A DNA stretch of 64,000 nt from Deltaproteobacteria bacterium (GTDB lineage: Bacteria; Myxococcota_A; Polyangia; Polyangiales; Ga0077539): contig JADJAE010000011.1 in NCBI GenBank assembly GCA_016704445.1, positions 124,001-188,000 on the forward strand. The letters run 5' to 3'. Under the pieces are notes generated by a model. That model saw nothing but the letters and a program-made list of their open reading frames with translations, was not told the origin of the DNA and searched no databases. Shown here piece by piece: positions 1 through 9,468 of the stretch (the stretch's first letter is position 1; each line of letters starts with the position of its first letter). Made by a program: the position numbers and the translations under genes.

Positions 1-1514
1 GGTCGACGAGGCTCACCGGCGAGGACACCACCCGAGGCGCGACGCCGTCCGCCACGATCACCAGGGGCACCCTCGCCTGCTCGTCGTAGAGGGAGGTGCC
101 GTGGAAGGTTCCGCCGTGCTCGCCGAACTCCTCGCCGTGGTCGGCGGTGATGATCCACGTCGCGGGCCGTGACCATCCCGCCATCAGCGTCGCCAGCGCG
201 TGGTCGACGGCGCTGCACTCGGCGTCGTAGCGCTCCCTCGCCGCCCGCCCGTAGGGGTGCTCCGGGGTGCTGCACGTAGGGCTCGTGGGGCTCGAAGAGG
301 TGCACCCACGCGAAGGCCCGCTGGTCGCGCCGCAGCGTGCGCACCCACTGAAGCGCCGAGCGCACCCGGGTGTCCGCGTCGTCCCAGTTCTCGCTCGCGT
401 GGTTGAGGTCCCAGTGGCGCGAGGCCAGCGCGGCGAAGCGGTCGCCGTCGACGGAGAAGACCGCCGGAGGATACCAGCCCGCGGTGGCGAAGCCGGCCTC
501 CCGCAGCCGCCCAGCGAGGGTGGCGCTCCGGCCGAAGCGCGCGCCCAGGGCCATCGCCGCGCGGGCGTGGGTTCCGGTCATCAGCGAGACCAGCGAGTAG
601 CTGGTATGCGGCGTCGCAGCATAGGCCCGGCGGAATAGCAGCGCCCGCGCCGCGAGGGAGTCGAGCCGCGGCATGCGACCCCGTCCGCCGAGGGCGCGGA
701 GCTGGTCGGCCCGCAGCGCGTCGACGGTGATCAGCACCACGTCGCCCTGGGTCAAAGGCAGCGAGGGGCCGCCCGAGCGCAGCGCGCGACGGCCGGAATC
801 CTCGGCGTTTCCGCGAGGGATCAGCGCTCCGAGGCTGCGCGCGAAGTACTGCCCGAGCGGAGCGACCCTACGCACCGCCGAGCGGGCCCGGTTGCTGCGG
901 GCGAGCCCCAGGGAGGACCCGAGAGAGAGGGCGATCGCCAGCGCGGTGAGCCATCGGCCTCGCCCGGTATAGGCCTCTCGGACGCCCCGGGATGCTGCGC
1001 TGCACCATAGGGCCGCGACGACCACCGCCATCAGCGCGTGGAGCAGCTCGTACTGGCGGACCAGCACCGTGGCGTGGATCCAGTAGAGGGCCACCGCCGC
1101 GACGCTGAGCTGCCAGGTCGGGATGCGAAGGCGCTCCGCGCGGCGAGCGAGCACGACGCCGAGCGCGGCGGCCAGCACCGTGGCCAGGGCGACCAGGGGG
1201 CGCTGGAGACCGAGGCGACGGACGCCCGTGCCGGAGAAGAGGGCGAGGCCGAAGAGGGCTCCTGCGGCCGAGAAGACGACGCCCGCGAGCCATGCTCGGG
1301 CGGGCGCGGGGGTGCGGCTCCAGAGCGCGACGGCGAGCGCGCGGGCGAGGCCGACCAGCAGCACGAAGGCCACGGTGGCCCCGGGGAGCGTCACCAGCGC
1401 GACGGACCACGCGGCCTCCGCGTCGCGAGCGAAGGCCATCACCCCGTCGAGGAGCGCCGCCGCCAGCGCGACCGACGCCGTCGCGTCGAGGAGCTCGCGT
1501 CGCGAGGTCGCCAC
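1..1514 (-). CDS. Membrane-bound sulfatase/phosphotransferase-family enzyme (3' end outside window, frameshifted)
   Basis: The first ~210 residues hold several hydrophobic segments, followed by an alkaline-phosphatase-superfamily hydrolase domain. Visible metal-site motifs are ITVDALRAD near the domain start and TADHGEEFGEHG near the window edge. The nucleophile region reads ATPHTSYSLVSLMTG, with no Cys/Ser-x-Pro-x-Arg formylglycine motif. A Thr nucleophile, as in LTA-synthase or phosphoethanolamine-transferase relatives, is therefore possible (inference). The GTG start at 1514 was chosen because GAGGAGG lies about 10 bases upstream and the recG stop is 4 bases away, suggesting co-transcription behind greA and recG. 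The frame breaks at the GGGG run at 264-267 (plus strand). Removing one base restores HPEHPYGRAARERYDAE and the downstream DHGEE motif. The substrate is unknown. Confidence 0.8.
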   Translation of the reverse strand, partial: MATSRRELLDATASVALAAALLDGVMAFARDAEAAWSVALVTLPGATVAFVLLVGLARALAVALWSRTPAPARAWLAGVVFSAAGALFGLALFSGTGVRRLGLQRPLVALATVLAAALGVVLARRAERLRIPTWQLSVAAVALYWIHATVLVRQYELLHALMAVVVAALWCSAASRGVREAYTGRGRWLTALAIALSLGSSLGLARSNRARSAVRRVAPLGQYFARSLGALIPRGNAEDSGRRALRSGGPSLPLTQGDVVLITVDALRADQLRALGGRGRMPRLDSLAARALLFRRAYAATPHTSYSLVSLMTGTHARAAMALGARFGRSATLAGRLREAGFATAGWYPPAVFSVDGDRFAALASRHWDLNHASENWDDADTRVRSALQWVRTLRRDQRAFAWVHLFEPHEPYVQHPGAPLRAGGEGALRRRVQRRRPRAGDADGGMVTARDVDHHRRPRRGVRRARRNLPRHLPLRRAGEGAPGDRGGRRRASGGVLAGEPRR

Positions 1515-1517
1515 GGC

Positions 1518-3660
1518 TCAGCCCGCCTCCTCGGCCACCGGCGATGCACCGCGCTGCAACAAGCGATGGACGGCCCGGGAAAGCGTGGGGTGCGAGGCCA
1601 GCGAAGGGTCCTCCGCCACCACCCGCGCGGCTGCCTCCCGCGCTGCGGCGAGGAGGGCGACGTCCCGCACCGGGTCGGCGAAGCGCAGCGTGAGGTCGGC
1701 CCCGGACTGCCGCTCGCCGAACCACTCGCCCGCGCCGCGACGCGCCAGGTCGCGCTCGGCCAGCACGAAGCCGTCGGCGCAGGCGGCGACCTCCTCCAGC
1801 CGGGTGTTGGACTCCTCGTCCTCGCTCTCCGGCACCAGCAGGCAGGCCGCTCGCTGCCCCCCTCGACCCACGCGCCCCCGTAGCTGGTGAAGCTGCGCGA
1901 CGCCGAAGAACTCCGCCCCAAGGATCACCATCAGGTTGGCCTCCGGCACGTCGAGGCCGACCTCCACCACGGTGGTCCCGATGAGCAGCGGGTGCGTCCC
2001 CCGACGGAACGCGTCGAGCGCCTCCTTCTGGGCCTCCGCGGTCATGCGCCCATGCAGAACCACCACCCGGTCGCGCCCCAGCGCCTCGCCCAGCCACGCC
2101 TCGGCGTCGGCGATGCCGGTCTTCGGTCCGTCCTCCTCGTCGGGCGCTCCGTCGATGCGAGGAACCACCACGAAGACCCTCCCCCCAGCGTCAAGCGCCC
2201 GCTGGATGGTGCGCTGCACAAAGGCCCGGTCGCCCGGCTGCGCGAGGCGGGTCGTCACCGGCTGCCGGTTGGCCGGGCGCTCGGCGAGCGTCACCAGGTC
2301 GAGGTCGCCGTACTGGGCGAGGGCCAGCGTGCGAGGGATCGGGGTCGCCGACAGCACCAGCAGGTGCGGGCTCGGGGAGCGGCCGGCCACCATCGCGAGC
2401 CGCTGCGCCACGCCGAATCGGTGCTGCTCGTCGATCACCACCAGGTCGAGCGCCGGGGGAGTGCCCCCCGCTTCGAGGATGGCGTGGGTCCCGATCACCA
2501 TCCGCACAAGGCCCTCGGCGATCACCCGCTCGGCCTGCCGCCGCGCCCTCGGGGCGGTCGATCCGAGGAGCACCGCCATGGGGCCCGCGTCGCCCGAGAG
2601 GCCCCGCTCCAGGGTCTTGGCGTGCTGCGCTGCAACAAGGGTCGTCGGGCAGAGCCACGCCACGGTACCGCCGCCGCGCAGCACCGCCAGCGAGGCCGCG
2701 ATCGCCACCGCGGTCTTGCCCGACCCGACGTCACCCACCAGCAGCCGTCGCATCGGGCGACCGCTCGCGAGGTCGCCCAGCAGCGTCGCGATCACCTCCT
2801 CGCTGACCCCCGGTGAGGGTGAGCCCGAGGCGCTGACCCGCGAGCTCCGCGACGCCCGTCTCATCGGTGAAGACCCGAGCCCCGCCTGCGTTGCGGCGCG
2901 CCCGCTCCAGGGCCACGCTCACCGCGAGCAGCTCCTCGAAGGCGAGCCGGCGGTGCGCGTCGCTGCGCCCCTGCGCCAGGTCGACCAGCACCTCCGGGGA
3001 GACCGACGCGTCCGGCGCGTGGAGGAGCCGCAGCGCCGCCGCGGGGGCCGGCAGGTGCAGCGCCCTGGCAACATCCGGCGGGACCGGGTCTCCCCAGCGG
3101 GAGGCCCGCTCCAGCGCGGCGGTGACGATGCGCAGCACGGTGCCCGGAGCGACGCTCCCGATGCCTGCGTAGATGGGCTCGATGGCGCGGGTGCGCGTGC
3201 CCGGGGCGAGCACCTTCGGCTGCACCAGCTCGGGGCCGTTGGGCTGCTGCTTGAGGCTGCCGGTGAGGCGCACGGTCATCCCGGGGCTCAGCCTCGACGT
3301 CATGCCGGCCTTCGCGTGGAAGAAGACCGCGCGCAGCACCGTCGTCCCCCGAGGCTCGCGCATGGCCACGGAGAGCCGACGGGCGCGAGGGTTGCCGGCC
3401 CAGCGAGCGTCCTCGATGAGCCCCTCGACGGAGATGAGGGTGCCGCTCTGGGCGTGCCGCACCCGGCGCCAGTCGTCGGCGCCCCGGAGGTCGAGGTAGC
3501 GCCTGGGGCGCTGCGCCAGGAGGTCGCCCACGGTCGCCACGCCGCGAGAGCGCAGCACCGTCGCCACCGTGGGTCCGACGAACTGGACGCTCTCGATGGG
3601 CGCGTCCTGAAGGTCGCCTTCGGGCGGCGGGGCGATCGCGTCGGCGGGCCGCGGCTTCAC
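1518..3660 (-). CDS. recG: ATP-dependent DNA helicase RecG (single-base frameshift)
   Basis: RecG reverses stalled replication forks and remodels Holliday junctions and R-loops. The N-terminal wedge/OB part (GVATVGDLLAQRPRRYLDL) is followed by a superfamily 2 helicase core with Walker A GDVGSGKTAVA, DExH-type box VVIDEQHRFG and motif VI QLHQLRGRVGRGG. About 713 residues are restored after correction, typical of the family. The frame breaks at the CCCCC run at 2807-2811. Deleting one base joins GLTLT to GVSEEVIATLLGDLASGRPMR, which is the expected RecG order. The GTG start at 3660 follows an in-frame stop further upstream and has no clear ribosome site, so the start is uncertain. The gene lies 57 bases downstream of greA in the same direction. 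Such a break in a recombination helicase is more likely an error than decay. Confidence 0.93.
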
Positions 3661-3717
3661 GGCCTGGGCGCGGCGCGCGAGGTGGAATTGCTGCGCCGCA
3701 ACACGGGAGGGGGTCTC

Positions 3718-4200
3718 CTACCCGTTGAAGTTGACCTCGAGGAGCTCGTAGGTGCGGACGCCGCCGGGGGTCGTCACGCTGACCTCGTCGCCGACCTCGC
3801 GGCCGATGAGCTGCTTGGCGATGGGCGACGCGATGGAGATGCTGCCGCGCCCGATGTCGGCCTCGGACGGACCCACGATGCGGTAGGTGACCTCCTCGCC
3901 CGTGTCGGAGTTGCTGATGCGAACGGTGGCCCCGAAGGTGACCTTGCTGCCCGAGAGCCGCGTGGTGTCGATGATGTCCACCCGGCCGAGGATGGACTCG
4001 AGCTCCGCGATGCGGCCCTCGATGAAGCCCTGCTTCTCCTTGGCGGCGTGATACTCGGCGTTTTCGCGGAGGTCGCCGTGCTCGCGGGCCGTCGCGATCT
4101 CCTGGATCACCTTCGGGCGCGCGACCGACTTGAGCTGCTTCAGCTCTTCGGTGTGGCGCTGGTGACCTTCGGGCGTGATCGGAACGTTTCCCTGGCTCAT
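3718..4200 (-). CDS. greA: Transcription elongation factor GreA
   Basis: GreA stimulates the RNA cleavage activity of backtracked RNA polymerase. The 160-residue product matches the usual length of about 158. It has an N-terminal antiparallel coiled coil carrying the acidic tip motif REHGDLRENAEYHAAKEKQG, followed by an FKBP-like C-terminal domain (ASPIAKQLIGREVGDEV, then TYELLEVNF). I chose the ATG at 4200 because family alignments begin there (MSQGNVPITPEGHQRHTEEL). A 13-residue upstream extension to 4239 is possible but does not look like the family. recG and the sulfatase-like gene follow in the same direction, so greA probably leads this transcription unit. Confidence 0.95.
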   Translation of the reverse strand: MSQGNVPITPEGHQRHTEELKQLKSVARPKVIQEIATAREHGDLRENAEYHAAKEKQGFIEGRIAELESILGRVDIIDTTRLSGSKVTFGATVRISNSDTGEEVTYRIVGPSEADIGRGSISIASPIAKQLIGREVGDEVSVTTPGGVRTYELLEVNFNG

Positions 4201-4274
4201 GGCCACTCTGGTACCAGAACAGGCCAGCGCCGCAAGCAATGCTTTGGGGGCCCCTAAAACCCCCTACCCGGGGT

Positions 4275-5555
4275 CTACGGCCCGACGCACGCGAAGCGCG
4301 CCACCTCGGCCCGCTCGCCCTCGACCCGCACCGCCCACGCCTGCGCCCGATCGTCGACCCACGAGGGCAGCGCCGCTCCCATGGCGGGCTCGATGTACGC
4401 CGGCAGCGAGGGCATCAGCGGCCGACCTCCCGGGTCGACCGGTCGGTGGCGGATCTCGACGCGCTCGCCGCGACGCTCGCGCCACCACACCTCGGCCGCC
4501 GCGCCCGCCGTGAGAGGGCGGGTGACCCTCGGGGCGCCGGTGGGGTTGGCGCCCTCGTCGGAGACCACCGCCATGTCGCCGGCGCGAGCGAGGCCCCGAG
4601 GACCCACGTCGACGCGCACCAGCCGCACCTCACCCCCGTCGCCGCGCCCCTCGCTGTCGCTGGGACCGCCTCCGCGCAGCCCGAGCCACACGGCGTCTTG
4701 CGTCGCGAGGGCGCTCAGCCCGAAATGGTGGTCGACGGTGCGCGTCACCCGTAGCGGAGGACCCACGGGAGCGCCGTCGGGCCCGACCACGACGCCCCAC
4801 ACGTCCGTGGCCGTGTCGTTGGACTCGGTCGCGTCGACGTCCCGCGCCGTCAGCCAGAACACCGCAGCGCGCCCGCCAGGGAGGGAGACCGCCAGCGGGT
4901 CGGCGGCGTCCTGGGCCGCCGGGGAGATCGTTCGTTGTGCACCGCACAAGACACCGTTGGGACCGGCCGAGGCGAGCTGCACCCGTACGCTCCCTGCCGC
5001 CGGGGCGGGGCCCATCTCGTCCCAGGCGATGAGCCATCCCCTCGCGAGGCCAGCCAGGGAGAGCGACAGGCCCTCGTCGCGTCCCTCCGCGCCGGTGCAC
5101 CGGCCACCTTCGACGTCGGAGGTCCAGAGCATGTGCTCTCGAGCGCCCATGCGGGAGGACACCCACGCCGCCGCAAAGGCCCCGCGTCCGTCCGTCGCCA
5201 GCACCGGGTCGGAGCGCTCGCCTGCGCCCGACTCGATGGACGAAGGCGCCGTCTGGCCGCTGCTCCATCGCCGCAGCGCCGCCGACCCGGTGGTGCTCCA
5301 GAGCACCCGCACGCCTCCATCGGACGGGGCCGCGACGAGGGACTCCAGGCCGCCGTCCGCCGCGTGTTCGAGCGACGGGACCGGCTGACGACCGAGCGGG
5401 CGACACGCGGTGCGTACCGGGGGCGCGTCCCTCGACGCCGAGGGAAGCGCCGTCTGGTCGAGGTCACCCCCGTCGCCAGCGCCGGGCAGCGGGCGCCGGC
5501 AGCTGCCGCCGCAGCCGGTCGTGAGCAGCACCAGGACCATTGGGAAGACCCGCAT
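4275..5555 (-). CDS. Predicted lipoprotein of unknown function, possibly a beta-propeller
   Basis: A 426-residue protein with a lipoprotein signal (VLVLLTTGC, Cys about residue 15) followed by a Gly/Asp/Pro-rich linker, typical of exported myxobacterial lipoproteins. The remainder has repeated blocks of the type 'DGRGAFAAAWVSSRMG', 'LSLAGLARGWLIAWDEMG', 'SLPGGRAAVFWLTARDV' and 'TAGAAAEVWWRERRG', each a short hydrophobic strand with Trp. This spacing suggests a beta-propeller or another repeated-blade fold (inference). I recognise no catalytic motif. It is monocistronic and divergent from the CpeT-like gene at 5708. Its stop lies 75 bases beyond the greA start. Confidence 0.75.
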   Translation of the reverse strand: MRVFPMVLVLLTTGCGGSCRRPLPGAGDGGDLDQTALPSASRDAPPVRTACRPLGRQPVPSLEHAADGGLESLVAAPSDGGVRVLWSTTGSAALRRWSSGQTAPSSIESGAGERSDPVLATDGRGAFAAAWVSSRMGAREHMLWTSDVEGGRCTGAEGRDEGLSLSLAGLARGWLIAWDEMGPAPAAGSVRVQLASAGPNGVLCGAQRTISPAAQDAADPLAVSLPGGRAAVFWLTARDVDATESNDTATDVWGVVVGPDGAPVGPPLRVTRTVDHHFGLSALATQDAVWLGLRGGGPSDSEGRGDGGEVRLVRVDVGPRGLARAGDMAVVSDEGANPTGAPRVTRPLTAGAAAEVWWRERRGERVEIRHRPVDPGGRPLMPSLPAYIEPAMGAALPSWVDDRAQAWAVRVEGERAEVARFACVGP

Positions 5556-5707
5556 CGCGAGGCATCTTGCGCGAGGAGGCCTGCGCCCGTCGAAGGGAAG
5601 ATTGCCGGATTGTTGATGGGCCTCTCCGATTCACGCTAGCCGCCGTTCGTCGGTTGCGAGAGGCCGGTCGTCGGTCGGTCGCGACCCGGAGGGAGTCGTC
5701 TGCTGCC

Positions 5708-6360
5708 ATGCGCAAGCTGGTGCTCGGTGCGGTGTTGGTTCCGGTGTTGGTGGTCGGTGCGGTGCGCGGCGCGCGCTCACCCAACAGCGCTCACGCGGCG
5801 TCGGCGCGGGACGGCGTCGCCATCGCGGTGAGCCGCGCGCTCGAGGGACGCTTCGTGGCCCCCGCGACGCGCACCGCCGCGGGCTCGCGACAGGCCGTGG
5901 CCCGCCGGGTGTGCGAGGTGACCGCCCCCAACCTGGGCGAGCACGTCTTCTACCTGGAGGACTCGTTCGCTGCGTCGCAACATCGCCCCTTCGCCTCGGC
6001 GCTGCTGATCGTGACGCCGGTCGACGGCACCCACGCGCGCATCACCGAGCTGCGCCCCGGGACATCGCCGCCCTGGCCGGGACCTGCGACCGGCGCACCA
6101 CCAGCGCCCAGGCGGCGCCGGTGCTGGCCGAGCAGGGCTGCGCGCTGATCGCGGAGGTTCGGGCCCGGGGCTTGACCGCCCGCACGGACGGCGACCGCTG
6201 CCCGTCGGTGCTCAACGGCGCCCACCACCGAAGCCGCACCCTCACCATCGACGAGGACTCTCTCACGGTGCTCGACCTCGGGCTCACCCGCACCGGCGCC
6301 GTGGCGTGGGGCGATCCGAGCTCGCCGGTGCGCTACCGCCGGGTGACCACCTCCCGCTGA
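5708..6360 (+). CDS. CpeT/CpcT (DUF1001)-family protein, exported, frameshifted
   Basis: The N-terminus (MRKLVLGAVLVPVLVVGAV) is a signal peptide or membrane anchor. The mature part resembles the CpeT/CpcT family: CEVTAPNLGEHVFYLEDSF, then GCALIAEVRARG, then RCPSVLNGAHHRSRTLTI, and a final DLGLTRTGAVAWG block that matches the family's conserved Asp-x-Gly…Trp-Gly ending. In cyanobacteria these proteins attach bilins to phycobiliproteins. No phycobilisome gene is present here, so the role is unknown, and the export signal argues against a cytoplasmic lyase. The frame breaks at the CCCC/GGG junction at 6055-6061, where one base appears to be missing. Adding it joins ITELR to RDIAALAGTCD. About 217 residues result. 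Confidence 0.72.
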
Positions 6361-6416
6361 GCCGGAGGGGGCCGCGCGCTCCCGCAGGGCCCCCGAGGCG
6401 CGCTATGGTCCAGGCA

Positions 6417-8549
6417 ATGCGCCTGCTACCGCTCGCTCCGGTGCTCTTCACCTTCGGCTGCATGGTTCCGGGCTCGACCCCGGCCAGCAGCGACTCCGAC
6501 GCGCAGGTCGAGGACTCCCCGAGGGCGGACGACCTCGGCGTGGCGAAGGCCGACGCCGGGGCGATGGGCCTCGACGCGGGCGTCGACGTCCCCGTGGCCG
6601 TGGCGCCGGGGGACGTCCCTCCCCCTCGCGACCTGCCCCTCGTGGCGCCCACCGTGGCGCGCTGGGTGCTGCCGCGACCGTCCGACGGAACCTTCCATGA
6701 GCCCTTCGCGCTGCCGTGGCCCAACGACCTCGCGCGCGACGCCGACGGCAAGGTCGACCTCAGCTACTTCCCCTCGGCGGGAGCGCACCCGCTGGTGGCG
6801 CAGTACCTCCGCACCTTCGATCACCGCCTCGCGGGCTTCTCTCCCACCGCGGCGGTCTACTTCACCTTCGGCATGGACCTCGACCCGTCGTCGCTGCCCG
6901 CCGACCCCGCGAGCACGCGCCGCGCGGAGTCGCCGCTGCAGCTCGTCGACGTCGATCCCCGCAGCCCCAACCGCGGCGCCCGCATTCCCCTCCAGTGGTA
7001 CTTCCGCCCGACCGCGACCCGCTACTGGCCCGCGCACTCGCTCGCCGTCGCGCCGGTGTTCGGATTTCCGATGCGCCCGGCGACCCGCTACGCCCTGGTC
7101 GTGACCAACACCCTCCGCGGCGTCGGTGGCGTGGCGCTGCAGCGCGACGTCGACCTCCAGCGGATGCTCGCCGATGACGCCACCAGCGACGCCGTGATCC
7201 GTGCGGCGAGGGAGATCTACGCGCCGGCGCTCGGCGAGCTGGAGCGCGCGGGCGTGATGCGAGATCGGGTGCTCTCGGTGACGACCTTCACCACCGACGA
7301 CCCGACGGCGGAGTTCTTCCGCGCGGCCGACTGGATACACCAGCAGGGGGCGCAGCCCACGCTCACGGACCTCGGCGAGCCCGCCCCGGGCCCGCTCTTC
7401 ACGACGCTCCACGGTCACTACGGGCCCAACCTGGTCTTCCAGCGCGGTGAGTCGCCGTACAGCGCGCAGGGCTCCGGGGACTTCGAGCCCGGGCCCGATG
7501 GTACGCCCCGGCTACAGCGCACCGAGCCCGTCCGCTTCGCCCTCACCCTGCCCCTCACGCCGATGCCCGCGGGCGGCTATCCCATCGCGATCTACGCCCA
7601 CGGCACCGGCGGCGACTACCAGAGCTTCATCCGCGATCGCACCGCCGCTGCGCTCGCCGCGCAGGGCGTCGCGGTGCTCGGCTTCGACCAGATCTTCCAC
7701 GGTGAGCGCGCCGCGCCGGGCACCTCCGCGGAGAGCGCGTTCTTCAACTTCACCAACCCCAGCGCCGGGCGCACCAACAACCGCCAGGCGGCGCTCGACC
7801 TCGTGCAGTCCGGGCGCTTCGTTCGCACCTTCACCTTCCCCCTCGCCGGCTCGGACGGCGGCGTGGCGAGGACCGTGCGCTTCGACCCCGCCCACGTGAT
7901 GTTCTTCGGCCACTCGCAGGGCGGGCTCAACGGTCCGCTCTGGCTGGCCGCGGACGACGGAGCGAGCGCGGCGGTGCTCTCCGGGGCCGGAGGCTCCATC
8001 GCCATCGCGCTGCTGGAGAAGACCCAGCCGGTGAACATCCCCGCCCTCGTCACCACCGCGCTCGGGCTCTCCATGGGCGAGTTCGTGGCGCTGCACCCGA
8101 TCGTGTCGCTCCTCCAGATGCTCGTCGACCCGTCCGACCCGGTGAACTACGGGCGCTACATCATCCGCGAGCCGCGGCCCATGATGCGCGCCGCGCACGT
8201 CTACCAGACCCAGGGCTTCGTCGATCGCTACGCCCCGCCGGCCGGCATCGCGGCCCTCGCGCTGAGCATCGGCCTCCCGCTGACGCTGCCGCTGGTGCAC
8301 CCGGAGCCCTCGGCCGCGCTGGACGGCGACGGCCTGCTCGCGGTGCTGCCGCTGCGAGGGCAGCGCGGGACCCCGATGAACCCCATCACGGCGTCGTGGA
8401 TGCAGTTCGAGTCCGAGGTCGGGCGCGACGGCCACTTCGTGGTGTTCGACATCCCCGGCGCGCGGCTGAGGGCCGCGGCCTTCCTGGGCAGCGCAGGACG
8501 CGACCCGGCGGGCGTCCCGACGGTGCCGGACATGCTGCCGATGGAGTGA
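6417..8549 (+). CDS. Large alpha/beta-hydrolase lipoprotein (lipase/esterase-like)
   Basis: About 710 residues starting MRLLPLAPVLFTFGC, a clear lipoprotein signal. Another ATG 12 bases upstream is possible. After an Asp/Ala-rich linker comes an N-terminal beta-rich domain containing WVLPRPSDGTFHEPFALPWPN, similar to the N-terminal part of large bacterial surface lipases (VolA type). The hydrolase core follows: IYAHGTGGDYQSF (oxyanion region), GHSQGGLNGPL (nucleophile Ser elbow), and a late EVGRDGHFVVF supplying the candidate catalytic His. The protein is probably surface- or periplasm-exposed and cleaves ester substrates; specificity cannot be read from sequence. It follows the CpeT-like gene by about 55 bases and is convergent with the DUF4870-type gene across a hairpin. 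Confidence 0.82.
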   Translation: MRLLPLAPVLFTFGCMVPGSTPASSDSDAQVEDSPRADDLGVAKADAGAMGLDAGVDVPVAVAPGDVPPPRDLPLVAPTVARWVLPRPSDGTFHEPFALPWPNDLARDADGKVDLSYFPSAGAHPLVAQYLRTFDHRLAGFSPTAAVYFTFGMDLDPSSLPADPASTRRAESPLQLVDVDPRSPNRGARIPLQWYFRPTATRYWPAHSLAVAPVFGFPMRPATRYALVVTNTLRGVGGVALQRDVDLQRMLADDATSDAVIRAAREIYAPALGELERAGVMRDRVLSVTTFTTDDPTAEFFRAADWIHQQGAQPTLTDLGEPAPGPLFTTLHGHYGPNLVFQRGESPYSAQGSGDFEPGPDGTPRLQRTEPVRFALTLPLTPMPAGGYPIAIYAHGTGGDYQSFIRDRTAAALAAQGVAVLGFDQIFHGERAAPGTSAESAFFNFTNPSAGRTNNRQAALDLVQSGRFVRTFTFPLAGSDGGVARTVRFDPAHVMFFGHSQGGLNGPLWLAADDGASAAVLSGAGGSIAIALLEKTQPVNIPALVTTALGLSMGEFVALHPIVSLLQMLVDPSDPVNYGRYIIREPRPMMRAAHVYQTQGFVDRYAPPAGIAALALSIGLPLTLPLVHPEPSAALDGDGLLAVLPLRGQRGTPMNPITASWMQFESEVGRDGHFVVFDIPGARLRAAAFLGSAGRDPAGVPTVPDMLPME

Positions 8550-8588
8550 TGTCGAAGGGGGGTTAGATCGAGGGAGGAGAGGACCGGG

Positions 8589-8609
8589 AGAAGGCCGATC
8601 AGGCCTTCT
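8589..8609. terminator. Bidirectional terminator-like hairpin between convergent genes
   Basis: A perfect 8-bp stem, AGAAGGCC at 8589-8596 and GGCCTTCT at 8602-8609, with a 5-base loop. It lies between the stop of the plus-strand hydrolase and the end of the minus-strand DUF4870-type gene, whose stop codon falls in the loop/arm. It could stop transcription from both sides. There is no long T-tract, so the terminator role is inferred. Confidence 0.5.
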
Positions 8610-9468
8610 TGGCGGCGAACTTCGTGATCGGGCCGAGGTTCATGTACTCGCCCTTGTTCGCCTTGATGGCGTTCATGACCATGAGGACGAGGTAGCCGAG
8701 CCAGAGCAGCGAGAGGATGCCCGCGAGCGCGCCCGAGATCTGCGCCATCACGCTGATCAGGATGTTGAGCGCCACCGACGAGCCGATGCAGAACACGATC
8801 GCCTGCCACGCGTGGAAGCGAACCCAGCGGCGCTGCGGCTCCTGCGGCTCGGTCACCGCGATGATGATCGCGATGATCGGGATGATGTACCCGGCCAGCG
8901 CCGCGATGTTGTAGTCGAGGTTCAGCGTCTGGGTCTTCATGCCCGGCGTGTACGGAGGCACCGAGGCGTCACCGCCAGCGCCCATCGGCTGCATCTGGTT
9001 GCCCGGCGGAGGACCGAAGCCGCCCGGCTGCTGGCCGTACTGCTGCTGCTGCGGCTGGGCGCCGAAGCCGCCCGGCTGCTGGCCGTACTGCTGCTGCTGG
9101 GGCTGCTGCGGCTGTGCGCCGAATCCGCCCGGCTGCTGGCCGTACTGCTGCTGCTGCGGGGCCGGCTGCTGCGGCTGGTGCGGCGCGAAGCCGCCCGGCT
9201 GCTGACCGTACTGAGGCTGCTGCGGAGCCGGCTGCGCGCCGAATCCACCAGGCTGGGAGCCCGGCTGCACGGGCTGGAAGCCCGGCATCGCCTGCGTGGC
9301 CCCGTACCCGGGGTTTTGCGGTTGCGGCTGCTGCTGGGGATAGCCCGGCTGCGCGCCGAACCCGCCCTGCTGCTGCTGCTGGGGATAGCCCTGCTGGGGG
9401 TACCCCGGTTGACCGCCCGGCGGATAGCCGCCGCCCGGAGGATATCCGCCGCCCGGAGGTTGCTGCAT
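8599..9468 (-). CDS. Gln/Pro/Gly-rich protein with C-terminal DUF4870 membrane domain
   Basis: A 289-residue protein. Residues 1 to ~165 are low-complexity Gly-Tyr-Pro and Gln repeats (PGGGYPPGG, then repeated QQQYGQQPGGFGAQP units). Residues from about 180 form a DUF4870-type domain with three hydrophobic helices (AALAGYIIPIIAIIIAV, then FHAWQAIVFCIGSSVALNIL, then LAGILSLLWLGYLVLMVMNA). The FHAWQA motif is characteristic of this family. The ATG at 9468 has a strong AAGGAAGGA site 9 bases upstream. The repeats probably form a disordered cytoplasmic tail that may mediate multivalent contacts (inference). It is transcribed divergently from the thiS operon. Confidence 0.8.
   Translation of the reverse strand: MQQPPGGGYPPGGGYPPGGQPGYPQQGYPQQQQQGGFGAQPGYPQQQPQPQNPGYGATQAMPGFQPVQPGSQPGGFGAQPAPQQPQYGQQPGGFAPHQPQQPAPQQQQYGQQPGGFGAQPQQPQQQQYGQQPGGFGAQPQQQQYGQQPGGFGPPPGNQMQPMGAGGDASVPPYTPGMKTQTLNLDYNIAALAGYIIPIIAIIIAVTEPQEPQRRWVRFHAWQAIVFCIGSSVALNILISVMAQISGALAGILSLLWLGYLVLMVMNAIKANKGEYMNLGPITKFAAKKA
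9013..9240. repeat. Imperfect tandem repeats encoding a Gln/Gly/Pro-rich tail
   Basis: The block CGCCCGGCTGCTGGCCGTAC recurs with small changes at roughly 40-55-base intervals, separated by CTG/GGC runs. It encodes repeated YGQQPGGFG units of the minus-strand protein. Codon-level divergence between copies indicates an old coding repeat, not a mobile or CRISPR repeat. Confidence 0.75.
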
